DNA of 64,000 bases from Methanomethylovorans sp041447285 (lineage in GTDB: Archaea > Halobacteriota > Methanosarcinia > Methanosarcinales > Methanosarcinaceae): assembly GCF_041447285.1 (NCBI RefSeq), contig NZ_JBGMEB010000009.1:103097-167096 (forward strand), read 5' to 3'. The notes beneath the pieces are model-generated. The model was given only the letters and a program-made list of their open reading frames with translations. It made no database searches and had not been told where the DNA came from. Positions 17,254 to 26,300 of this stretch are shown here, piece by piece (positions within the stretch are counted from its first letter, which is position 1; the number at the start of each line of letters is the position of its first letter). The translations under genes were made by a program, and so were the position numbers.

Positions 17254-19233
17254 TCACAGTGAATAGCTTGTACGCAGTTCCTTGATCATGTCGCGAAGCT
17301 CTGCAGCCCTCTCAAATTCCAGGTTCTTTGCGGCAAGGTGCATCTCAGCCTCAAGGTCAATAATCATATCAGAAACCTCCTTTTCAGACTTGTCCTCTGC
17401 CAACACAAGCGCTTCAGGTATTGCTGATTCCTCAACCTCCACAAGTTCACGCTGCAATGCTTTTTTGATGGTCTGAGGGATAATCCCGTGTTTTTCGTTG
17501 AATTTCATCTGAAGCTTACGACGCCTGTTTGTCTCATTCACAGCGCGTTCAATCGAACCTGTAATGTTATCAGCATACAGTATTACCCTTCCCTCGGCAT
17601 TCCTCGAAGCCCTGCCTATGGTCTGTATCAGAGACCTTTCTGAGCGAAGGAAACCTTCTTTGTCCGCATCCAGAATGGCAACCAGTGCAACCTCCGGGAT
17701 GTCCAGTCCTTCTCGCAGGAGGTTAATACCTATCAGTACATCGAAATCACCCTTACGCAGGCTGCGGATTATTTCAGTCCTCTCAATGGTATCAATATCC
17801 GAATGCATGTAACGCACCTTGACACCTAGTTCATGTAAATATTCCGTGAGTTCTTCAGCCATTCTCTTGGTAAGAGTAGTAACGAGTGTCCTGTAACCCT
17901 TGGCGGTAGTCTTCGAAATTTCTCCAATAAGGTCATCTACCTGATTCTCCACCGGACGGATAGTTATCTCCGGATCTACAAGTCCGGTAGGCCGGATGAT
18001 CTGCTCCACTACAGACTTACTCAGCTCCACTTCATATTCAGCAGGTGTGGCAGAGACATAAACGACTGTGTTAATGTGTCGTGCAAATTCATCATATTTC
18101 AGGGGTCTGTTGTCCAGAGCTGAGGGAAGCCTGAAACCGTATGTAACCAGAGATTCTTTCCTTGCCCTGTCACCGTTATACATACCCCTTATCTGAGGAA
18201 TCGTCACATGCGACTCATCTATTACCATCAGATAATCCTCTGGGAAGAAATCCAGCAGTGAAGAAGGTGGTTCTCCGGGTTTTCTACCATCAAAATGACG
18301 CGAATAGTTTTCTATACCACTACAATACCCCAATTCCCGGATCATTTCCATATCAAACTTTGTTCTCTGTTCCAGACGCTGAGCCTCTAGCAGCTTGTTC
18401 TCGGCCCGCAGCCTGGCAAGCTGTCCAGTAAGTTCTTCTTCGATGTCTACAAGTGCCTTGTCAATGTATTCCTGTGGCATGACGAAATGCTTTGCAGGGT
18501 AGATGGCCAGAGTTTCCCCCATACCTAGTTCTTCCTGCACCTTACCTGTCAGAGGTTCGAAATAAGCGATCCTTTCGATCTCGTCACCGAACAATTCTAT
18601 CCTTATACCTCGCTTCTCCTGAGCAGGGAATATCTCAATAGTATCTCCTCTTGAGCGAAAAGTTCCTTGCGCTGGCTCTATATCATTACGCTCATACTGG
18701 ATATTGATAAGATCTGCAAACAAAGTAGAACGATCTATCTCTTCACCTACAGTGAGCATCACTGTCATAGCCCGCCACTCCTGTGGTGAACCCAAACTGT
18801 AGATACAGGAAACACTCGATACTACTATCACATCTCTGCGCTCCATAAGAGACTTAGTGGCAGACAGACGCAATCTTTCAATCTCTTCATTTATGGAAGC
18901 ATCCTTTTCGATATACGTATCCGTAGTAGGAAGATAAGCCTCGGGCTGATAATAATCATAGTAGCTGACAAAGTATTCTACGGCATTATCAGGAAAGAAT
19001 TCACGGAACTCTGAAAACAATTGTGCTGCAAGAGTCTTGTTATGTGCGATTACCAGAGTAGGCCGCTGGACATTCTGGATCACATTAGCTACTGTGAATG
19101 TTTTACCTGAACCTGTTACACCCAGTAATGTCTGGTGCTTCACTCCTTTGTTAATGCCTTCTGTCAGCCGGGATATGGCTTCTGGCTGGTCACCTTTGGG
19201 AGAATAATCAGATACTAATGTGAAAGGGCGCAT
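17254..19233 (-). CDS. uvrB: excinuclease ABC subunit B
   Basis: The full-length product has 659 residues. It shows the Walker A motif GVTGSGKT (about 38-45), the beta-hairpin region YYDYYQPEAYLP, the DESH box (MVIDESHVTIPQ), helicase motif VI (QTIGRASRNAEGRVILYAD), and a C-terminal UVR domain (LEAEMHLAAKNLEFERAAELR) that contacts UvrC. UvrB verifies damage after UvrA loading and recruits UvrC for dual incision. Bacterial-type UvrABC occurs in mesophilic methanogens, probably by ancient transfer. uvrA and uvrC are not in this window. Confidence 0.98.
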   Translation of the reverse strand: MRPFTLVSDYSPKGDQPEAISRLTEGINKGVKHQTLLGVTGSGKTFTVANVIQNVQRPTLVIAHNKTLAAQLFSEFREFFPDNAVEYFVSYYDYYQPEAYLPTTDTYIEKDASINEEIERLRLSATKSLMERRDVIVVSSVSCIYSLGSPQEWRAMTVMLTVGEEIDRSTLFADLINIQYERNDIEPAQGTFRSRGDTIEIFPAQEKRGIRIELFGDEIERIAYFEPLTGKVQEELGMGETLAIYPAKHFVMPQEYIDKALVDIEEELTGQLARLRAENKLLEAQRLEQRTKFDMEMIRELGYCSGIENYSRHFDGRKPGEPPSSLLDFFPEDYLMVIDESHVTIPQIRGMYNGDRARKESLVTYGFRLPSALDNRPLKYDEFARHINTVVYVSATPAEYEVELSKSVVEQIIRPTGLVDPEITIRPVENQVDDLIGEISKTTAKGYRTLVTTLTKRMAEELTEYLHELGVKVRYMHSDIDTIERTEIIRSLRKGDFDVLIGINLLREGLDIPEVALVAILDADKEGFLRSERSLIQTIGRASRNAEGRVILYADNITGSIERAVNETNRRRKLQMKFNEKHGIIPQTIKKALQRELVEVEESAIPEALVLAEDKSEKEVSDMIIDLEAEMHLAAKNLEFERAAELRDMIKELRTSYSL

Positions 19234-19439
19234 ACCTGCGTTTTATCTTAGTATAGGAGTATAAAAGTATGCATTTGTAAATGAGGTAATGTTTTCACAA
19301 TACGATAATGCATACCGAGGTATTAACTCAGGGTATTCACTCCAATCACAAATTCACCGGATCATACAGTTTCAGTAATCCGTAGATAATCTGTGAATAG
19401 CGAGTGTAATAGTCGCATAGACGTAAATACAACAGGATA

Positions 19440-19772
19440 TTAAGCTTGCCTGAATAGGAAAAAAGCCATAAGCATGAGAACTATAGCAAGCATTATGACA
19501 ATCTGAGCGCTTTTACTGTCAGTACCCAGAATAATAGGAATCGGACCGATCATGATAATACCCCCGCCACGAATTTCTGACCTTTTGAACACACCTTCTG
19601 AAGCCTTGCGGATCTGTTCACTATTATTAGTATTATTTACCTGATGTTGAGCATACTCGTATTCGACTCCACTACTGTTGTCACTGGAGGACATGAAGCT
19701 AGCAATAAAAAACAGAATAAAACCAGTAATTATACACAATACCCCAGTGAATATCAGCAATTGCGCTACCAT
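19440..19772 (-). CDS. TIGR00304/DUF131 family membrane protein (2)
   Basis: The product has 110 residues. There is one N-terminal membrane helix, a polar middle, then the family signature GGGIIMIGPIPIILGTD and a final helix. The family is archaeal and of unknown function. Its start overlaps the end of the paralogue upstream by 7 bases, so the two are co-translated. Confidence 0.85.
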   Translation of the reverse strand: MVAQLLIFTGVLCIITGFILFFIASFMSSSDNSSGVEYEYAQHQVNNTNNSEQIRKASEGVFKRSEIRGGGIIMIGPIPIILGTDSKSAQIVIMLAIVLMLMAFFLFRQA

Positions 19773-20017
19773 CGCATTTTCCTCCAGAAGAACATGTGTA
19801 TGAAGAACACAAAGAAACCAATATACATCATGGACGTAGTAATTTCAGGAGATGAACCAAAGGCAATTGGAATTGGACCAATGAGTACTAATCCGCCAAA
19901 ATCCCCACTATCACTGCCACTGCCCATAGCGGAAATTAAAAAGCCTGCAAACATAAGTAGAATTCCAATAGAAATCAAATAGGAACCGATTCTGATAATG
20001 TCCCTGGAAGATGTCAT
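19766..20017 (-). CDS. TIGR00304/DUF131 family membrane protein (1)
   Basis: The product has 83 residues, with the same layout as the next gene: helix, glycine-rich linker (SGSDSGDFGG), signature GLVLIGPIPIAFGS, and a second helix. It is paralogous to the downstream gene and in the same operon. Function unknown. Confidence 0.85.
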   Translation of the reverse strand: MTSSRDIIRIGSYLISIGILLMFAGFLISAMGSGSDSGDFGGLVLIGPIPIAFGSSPEITTSMMYIGFFVFFIHMFFWRKMRW

Positions 20018-20038
20018 AAGAAATAGTGGAAACTATAA

Positions 20039-20869
20039 TTAAATAATACTCTGCTGCATAACAGACTCGCCCGCTTGAAGCTCTGTAGGTTCATCAGAGA
20101 TATACCTATACTCCCGCTGTGTCCTATTGCCTCTGCGCTCAAGAAGATTCTTACCGAACATACGGGAAAGATATGTTGACACCGTACTCTGTTTTATGGG
20201 GCCGTATATCTTCTCATAATGTTTCTGTATAGACTGAGATGAGAACCAGACGCGTGGATACTCATATTTAAGGAAAAGCTCCAGTCTTTCGTTTATTGTG
20301 AGCTTAGTATCCCCTATACGTTCCTGAAAAGAAGGGGTCTTGCGGGCCGGAGGGGCAGGTTGCTCCTGCCTGACCGAGGATTGCGGAAGTTGTTGTGAAG
20401 TGTTATTCTCCGGCATATACTGGTTCACAACAGGTTGTGGAGTTGGAGATTGCAACGTAGTAGAATATTGGAATGGAACCTGAGACATACCTGGCTGCAA
20501 AGAAGGCGCCATTTGCTGATACTGAGCATACTGCGGATATTGATACATAGAAGATTGCGGTACCTGAACAAACGATGGTGCTACCTGTTGCTGCATAACG
20601 GGCTGTGTTTGTGGCACAAATGAGCCAGGGAAAAACGGTGGCGATTGTTGATAAGGTTGTGAGTTAACCTGTGGTAAAGGTTGTGAAACAGGTTGTTGAA
20701 AAGAATTGTTGTAATTTGCTACAGAAGCAGAAGAAGGTCCGGACGCCTGGACTCTTTTCCCTGAGAACGACTCTATAAAGGAGACCAGGCATTTTTGCCA
20801 TTCAGCACCTGTAAATTCAACATTTACACGCGTCCCGTCTTCATCTGTTATTTCGAGTCGGACCTTCAT
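20039..20869 (-). CDS. winged-helix protein with Pro/Gln-rich linker
   Basis: The product has 276 residues from ATG 20869. An in-frame ATG at 20887 is less likely, because GAGGCAG inside that extension sits about 9 bases before 20869. Residues about 1-45 form a small basic/acidic domain (MKVRLEITDEDGTRVNVEF). Residues about 50-185 are low complexity, rich in Q, P, S and Y, and probably unstructured. The C-terminal region of about 80 residues (RLELFLKYEYPRVWFSSQSI, STVSTYLSRMFGKNLLERRG) looks like a winged helix that could bind DNA. It precedes the two DUF131 genes by 21 bases, probably as one transcript. Confidence 0.7.
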   Translation of the reverse strand: MKVRLEITDEDGTRVNVEFTGAEWQKCLVSFIESFSGKRVQASGPSSASVANYNNSFQQPVSQPLPQVNSQPYQQSPPFFPGSFVPQTQPVMQQQVAPSFVQVPQSSMYQYPQYAQYQQMAPSLQPGMSQVPFQYSTTLQSPTPQPVVNQYMPENNTSQQLPQSSVRQEQPAPPARKTPSFQERIGDTKLTINERLELFLKYEYPRVWFSSQSIQKHYEKIYGPIKQSTVSTYLSRMFGKNLLERRGNRTQREYRYISDEPTELQAGESVMQQSII

Positions 20870-20969
20870 TATTCTGCCTCTGTGCATGTGGATCCATTCA
20901 TCCCCTCAGATTGAAGGATTCACGAACCATATATCCCCTCAGACAATGGTTTATTTTAGCTTGACTGTT

Positions 20970-20988
20970 TAGTGTTTACAGAACACTA
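20970..20988 (-). promoter_or_regulatory. perfect inverted repeat upstream of the winged-helix gene
   Basis: TAGTGTT-TACAG-AACACTA, 7-bp arms with a 5-base centre, lies 101 bases before ATG 20869. A TATA-like stretch TTATATATAA lies further up at about 21026-21037. It could be an operator, possibly for autoregulation by the winged-helix protein, or a leader hairpin. The rest of 20989-21444 holds the divergent pan promoter region and no gene that I can support. Confidence 0.35.
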
Positions 20989-21444
20989 CTTTAGCCTTCT
21001 GTGCTACAATGATATACATTGCATTGATTATATATAAATATTGTGCTGATTATCTTGTGCCTAATTGTCGGCGATACAAATAAAGGAAGAATAAAGCTTT
21101 AATTCAATAAATAAGCAATAATCCATCCTACCATTTGTACCTAGTAAATACATATTGTGAACTTGATAGATAAAGGTTTCTTTTATTTTTCCACTGGAAA
21201 CAAAGGGGTTAGAGATTTTGACTTGAAAACTGTGTTTATACCTTTAAATTAATAAATAGTACTAAATAATCCTCAAATTTGACCATTACGAATACAGAGG
21301 ACAGATATGAGTATGAGACACATATAGAACAGGATCAAGTTGAAAACCTATATCTAATCGTAATGATAACTAATAATTAATGAATAATAGGTAAGATAAA
21401 ACCTCAGTATGATTTATATCAAATGATAACCATAGGGGCGTCTT

Positions 21445-22683
21445 ATGACGAACACAAGTGCAGATACTCCCGTTGATACCGGCGCAACCAGAGACAAAGC
21501 CCGGACAGGATTTGAGAATCTTAGTAAAGAAGATGTAAGGTCACTGCTCAACGAGATAGAACTGCTGAAAGTCAACAATGAGAACATGCGGGCAAAGCTG
21601 CTTGAGGCCAGCATGATGAACAACTCCTATATGGAAGAAGTCAGCAAGCTCAAGAAGCAGGTTGAGCACCTTACAACACCTCCACTGTTCATTGCCAGTA
21701 TAATGGAGATAGAAGGAGATATGGTCCTTATAAGGCAACATGGCAACAACCAGGAAGTCATGACAAGGACCCCACCTTCCCTTCATGGAAAACTGGAACC
21801 TGGCATGAGAGTCAGTGTGAACGGAGCTTTCTCTATAATATCTATCATACGCAAGGGTACTGATGTCAGAGCACAGGTGATGGAACTGATCAATTCACCT
21901 GGAATAGACTATGATATGATAGGTGGCCTTGACGAAGTGATCAAAGAAGTCATTGAGTCTGTAGAGCTGCCGCTCACTGAGCCTGAGCTATTCTCTAACA
22001 TAGGTATTGAGCCACCAAATGGAGTGCTTCTCTATGGCGCACCTGGTACAGGGAAGACCTTAATCGCAAAGGCAGTTGCCTCCAGAGCAAAAGCAACTTT
22101 CATTCGGATGTCCGGTTCTGACCTTGTACAGAAGTTCATCGGCGAAGGTGCGAGATTGGTCAAAGATGTATTCCAGCTTGCCCGGGATAAGTCTCCTGCA
22201 ATACTATTCATAGATGAAATTGATGCTGTAGGCGGTATGCGTACCCATGATGGCACAACAGGTTCAGCCGAAGTGAATCGTACTATGCTGCAACTTCTGG
22301 CTGAAATGGATGGGTTTGATGCCACAAAGAACGTAAAGGTTATCGCTGCCACAAACAGAATAGATTTGCTGGACCCAGCTCTCTTGCGCCCCGGCAGATT
22401 TGACAGAGTAATTGAGATACCTTTGCCTGACCTGGATGCTCGCGAAGAAATATTGAACATCCACACCCGCAAGATGAAACTTGCAGATGACGTGGACTTC
22501 AAGAAGCTTGCCAAGATCACGACTGGACTTAGTGGTGCAGACCTTCAGGTTATTACCAAGGAGGCAGGCATGTTCGTGCTAAGGCGCCGCGGAAACCAGG
22601 TGACCATGCAAGACATGATGGATGCTTATGAAAAAGTAGTTTCCGAAGAAGAGACAGCTACACCCTCTGGTATGTTCGCATAA
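21445..22683 (+). CDS. pan: proteasome-activating nucleotidase
   Basis: The product has 412 residues. It has an N-terminal coiled coil (about 25-80), an OB domain (about 85-140), then an AAA+ core with Walker A GAPGTGKT (about 199-206), Walker B ILFIDEIDAVGG, and the second region of homology ATNRIDLLDPALLRPGRFDR. The hexamer unfolds proteins and feeds them to the 20S proteasome. The C-terminus is Met-Phe-Ala, with Phe where the HbYX docking motif has Tyr. AGGGGCG lies just before ATG 21445. Proteasome genes are not in this window. Confidence 0.97.
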   Translation: MTNTSADTPVDTGATRDKARTGFENLSKEDVRSLLNEIELLKVNNENMRAKLLEASMMNNSYMEEVSKLKKQVEHLTTPPLFIASIMEIEGDMVLIRQHGNNQEVMTRTPPSLHGKLEPGMRVSVNGAFSIISIIRKGTDVRAQVMELINSPGIDYDMIGGLDEVIKEVIESVELPLTEPELFSNIGIEPPNGVLLYGAPGTGKTLIAKAVASRAKATFIRMSGSDLVQKFIGEGARLVKDVFQLARDKSPAILFIDEIDAVGGMRTHDGTTGSAEVNRTMLQLLAEMDGFDATKNVKVIAATNRIDLLDPALLRPGRFDRVIEIPLPDLDAREEILNIHTRKMKLADDVDFKKLAKITTGLSGADLQVITKEAGMFVLRRRGNQVTMQDMMDAYEKVVSEEETATPSGMFA

Positions 22684-22765
22684 GAACATACATCATTTAT
22701 CCTGAACGAAAAGTTAATATCCGTTAAGTGTATTTTGGGTATGCTGTCAAAGCAAATAACGCAAT

Positions 22766-22840
22766 GCTCCGATAGTGTAGCACGGCCAATCATGCAGGAC
22801 TCTCACTCCTGCGACTGGGGTTCGAATCCCCATCGGAGCA
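22766..22840 (+). tRNA. tRNA-Glu (CUC)
   Basis: A 75-nt cloverleaf. The acceptor is GCTCCGA/TCGGAGC, the anticodon loop CTCTCAC gives CTC, the T-arm is TGGGG-TTCGAAT-CCCCA, and the discriminator is A. A T-run at about 22848-22854 should terminate it. It borders the accessory region that starts with the helicase-nuclease gene. Confidence 0.97.
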
Positions 22841-22904
22841 CTATAAATTTTTTTATACACCTAATCAATACGACTTTTTAAACCTATTTTGAAGTACTGA
22901 AGTT

Positions 22905-22925
22905 AAAGGTCTGATTTAGACCTTT
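22905..22925. terminator. perfect 8-bp hairpin downstream of tRNA-Glu
   Basis: AAAGGTCT (22905-22912) pairs with AGACCTTT (22918-22925) over a GATTT loop and is followed by TT. It may be a second terminator for the tRNA, or belong to the decayed sequence that follows. Confidence 0.4.
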
Positions 22926-23301
22926 TTAGAGCCCCTTAAATTATCAATCCATATCCATACCAATTTTAAGTTTTCTTTGATTATAGTCCACAATAACATC
23001 ATTACAGGTCAGAATTTGGTTCTAAGAGAGCTTCTTCAAGTTTCCATATAAGGGATTCTTTTTTAATTAAGTAGAACTCCCCAGGATTCAGACATAGCCT
23101 ATTACGTTTTCTTGCTTAGAAGAGTTAGGTATTTGTAGTTGTATTATAATGTAGTTTATTATAAAATTGATAATATTTAGTCCTGTGGACATACAACTCT
23201 AGGAAGGGCAGAGTTTAAGCGAAGAAATATTCTGAAAACCACAAAAGCTTTCCTTTGAGAAAAAGATAGCAAGTGTAGCGGAAATAAAGTGGAGAAATCA
23301 C
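22926..23301. other. intergenic stretch with a possible decayed minus-strand coding fragment
   Basis: On the minus strand, about 23110-23000 reads as protein-like sequence (CLNPGEFYLIKKESLIWKLE, then EALLEPNSDL and a stop). A second piece in another frame follows (VIVDYNQRKLKIGMDMD, stop near 22965). No start or ribosome-binding site is visible. It could be the remains of a mobile or integrase-type gene beside tRNA-Glu, but I cannot name the family. The promoter of the helicase gene should also lie here (AT-rich, about 23140-23180). Confidence 0.3.
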
Positions 23302-26300
23302 ATGACCATTGTTGACAAAGAGTTGGAAGTAGCAAGACACAATTTACTGGACCTGACGATGCGCAACCAACTTCTGAATTTCCGTTCTTCAAAAACAAGA
23401 ACAATAAAAGTAGTTGATGAAATACCAAGGGAAGTCTATGACCGACTGGTTCTTCAAGAAAAGAAAATGGAATTTCGTCCATCATTCATTCAAAATATAA
23501 AATATACACAATCTGCAGATGAAAAAAAGTTAAAAGTTCAAAATGCAGACCTTTATGCTGATGAAGCATCCGTACTCTGGAAAATGCCACAATCCAGTGA
23601 GATGATGGAAGCAAAACACACGGATCGTTTTCTTCAAACGACGCTAAAAAGCGAAGATCTTCAAAAAAGAATGTACTATATCAGTCAGCAATCACAATCT
23701 GTTCTTGAAGAGCAAGGATATACTGTTCTTTACTTGGCTCTTGGCTTTTTGGAATGGGATGAGTGTGTCGAAGGTTCGAAACTAAGACGATCTCCATTAG
23801 TTCTTATTCCTGTAGAGTTATCTCGTGCGGAAGTAGGCGGTCCTTTCCAATTATCATGGACTGGAGAAGACATATTAACAAACATCTCTCTTCAGACAAA
23901 ACTGATAGAGTATGAAATAGCATTTCCTGAATTTGAAATGCCCGATTTAAAGGATGGATTGGACCAATATTATCAAAATATTACTAACATAATCTCAAAA
24001 AAACCTAATTGGAAGGTTCTATCCGAAATCAATCTAAGTTTCTTCAGTTTTACCAAATTCGTTATGTATAAGGACCTTGATCCGGTGGCATGGCCTGAGG
24101 ATAACTCTCCTTCTATCCATCCATTGATAAAATGTATATTTGATCCTGATACTCAAGACTATGGTATCGAGTTCTCAGAAGACGATGTTGACAAAAAACT
24201 AAATGCTAGGAACATATATCACGTGATGGATGCCGATCCATCTCAAATTGCTGTGATCGAGGATGTCAAATCTGGTAAGAACATAGTAGTGGAAGGGCCA
24301 CCAGGTACTGGTAAATCCCAGACAATCGCAAATATCATTGCAGAGCTACTTGCAGCAGAAAAAACTGTGCTGTTTGTCAGCGAGAAAATGGCAGCTCTAG
24401 AAGTAGTGAAAAGCCGCCTTGAACAAGTAGGACTAGGGGACTTTTGTCTTGAACTGCATAGTAGAAAATCCAACAAAAAAGAGGTTCTTAAAGAGCTCAA
24501 GCGCACAGTTTCACTAGCATCTCCAAAGTCAGTATCCTTGGATAGTAGTTTTTACAAATTTGAAAATCTCAAAGCTGAATTGAATGATTATGCAAAAGCT
24601 TTGAGGGAACCATTCGGCTCCATTTGCCAATCACCATTTAATCTGTTCTGTATGAAAGAGACTGCATTGCACCATTTCGAAAATGCCGGAAGAGAAATAC
24701 CAAATATCAGACTTTCGAATGCTGAACAATGCAGCCAGAAGGATTGGACAGAAGCAATATCTGTCCTTTCTAATGTTACTGATGTATTGCCGCTTGTAAA
24801 ACCAGTGAACAGAAATCAGTGGAAAGGATGTAGTCCAGGACTTGTGCTTCCTTCAGATGAAAGCGAGATCGAAGATTTACTCGACACATGTAAAGTTTCA
24901 TTGGATGAGCTGATCAGTTCAATAAATGGTCTTTGTAATCTTAGTTCAGCAAATATTCCTCTCAATTTAAGTGAAATCGAATCATCAATTTTAGTCTCAA
25001 GAGTGGTAGCTTTATCAAAACCCGTTAACGAAGAAGTGCTATTGAATCAAAACTGGGACAAGGAACCCGCTGCTGCACCTACCCTGATCACAAAAGTAAG
25101 GGATTTCCAGAAACAGCGTTCAGTACTGTATAGTAAGTTCAGGGAAGATGTACTGGAAAATGACATTGATGCCCTTATATCGCAATACAAGGAATTATCC
25201 GATAAATATCCTATAATTCAATTTTTAGACAGTAAATGTATTGAACATCCGTGGAAAGTAAATTCACCTCACGGGACGCTTCCACCTAATGAAAAAGAGC
25301 TTGAAGAACTGATCGCTAGATGTAAGAAATCTTTCATTGACCTTGAAAACATGATCAAGAGGTTATGTGACAGCTGCTCAATACATAAACCTCTAACATT
25401 AGAAGAGATTGAACCATCTATTTCTGCTGCAAGAATTATAGCATCATCATATCCCATTGACGAAGATGTCCTGCAGAATAAAGAATGGAACGAACTAAAT
25501 TCTCAAGCACGCTCATTGATCGAAAAGGTAGAACTTTATAAAAGGTTGAGTTCGGGTCTGCATTCCAAATTTAAAGAGCATGCTTTTGAAAAGGATATAG
25601 ACTCCATTATAAAGGAATATAAAGAACTATCTGCCAGTTTTTTCATACTACGCATTTTCAATAGCCGTTATCGTTACTTGAAAAATGAAATCTCTTCTTT
25701 TTATAAGGATGTAGCTCCTAAGAAAATAGAATACATCATCTCAGACCTGAACGAGCTATCTACATGCATTCAATACAGAAAAGAAATAAGAGATTCCAGT
25801 CAAAGGGGAAAGAGCCTTTTTGGTCCATACTGGAAGGATGAAAATAGCGATCCACAAATACTTGGTCCATTTGCAGAATGGATAGTGTCTTTCCGTCAGA
25901 AGTTATTGAAGGATGCTTTTGATGATCAAGTGTTCCATAAGATAAGTGCAGGCGTTTCCAGGAAGAATGGGGAGAAGGCAATTGATGACCTTTTAAGAGC
26001 CGCTGATCACTTTACTGAGCAGCGTGATAATTTAGCAGTTCTCATAGGAATATCTCCACAATTACTGTTTTCCTCAACGGCTGAGAATCCTCAACTTGAA
26101 AATATCAGCATTCAATTAGACTCATGGAAAAATGGTATTTTAGAAATTCAAAAATGGAAAAATTCCATAGCTCAGTTCTACAGAACTGAATCTCCTGAAA
26201 AAGCAGAAGATATAGTTTCTAATTTGAAAGAGATATCAGACTGCAATGTATCCAGAGAAAGGATAAGAGAACTAAATGAAATTGGAGTATCTTTCTTTGG

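Noticed and set aside
10099..22937. AAGGGGCTCT shared by the transposase remnant (10099) and, inverted, the flank of tRNA-Glu (22928-22937); also TTTCCACTG..AAAGGGG-like strings at 10181 and 21189
   Set aside because: Tempting as common IS ends, but the exact match is only 10 bases and the second needs gaps; neither has a partner repeat or target duplication.
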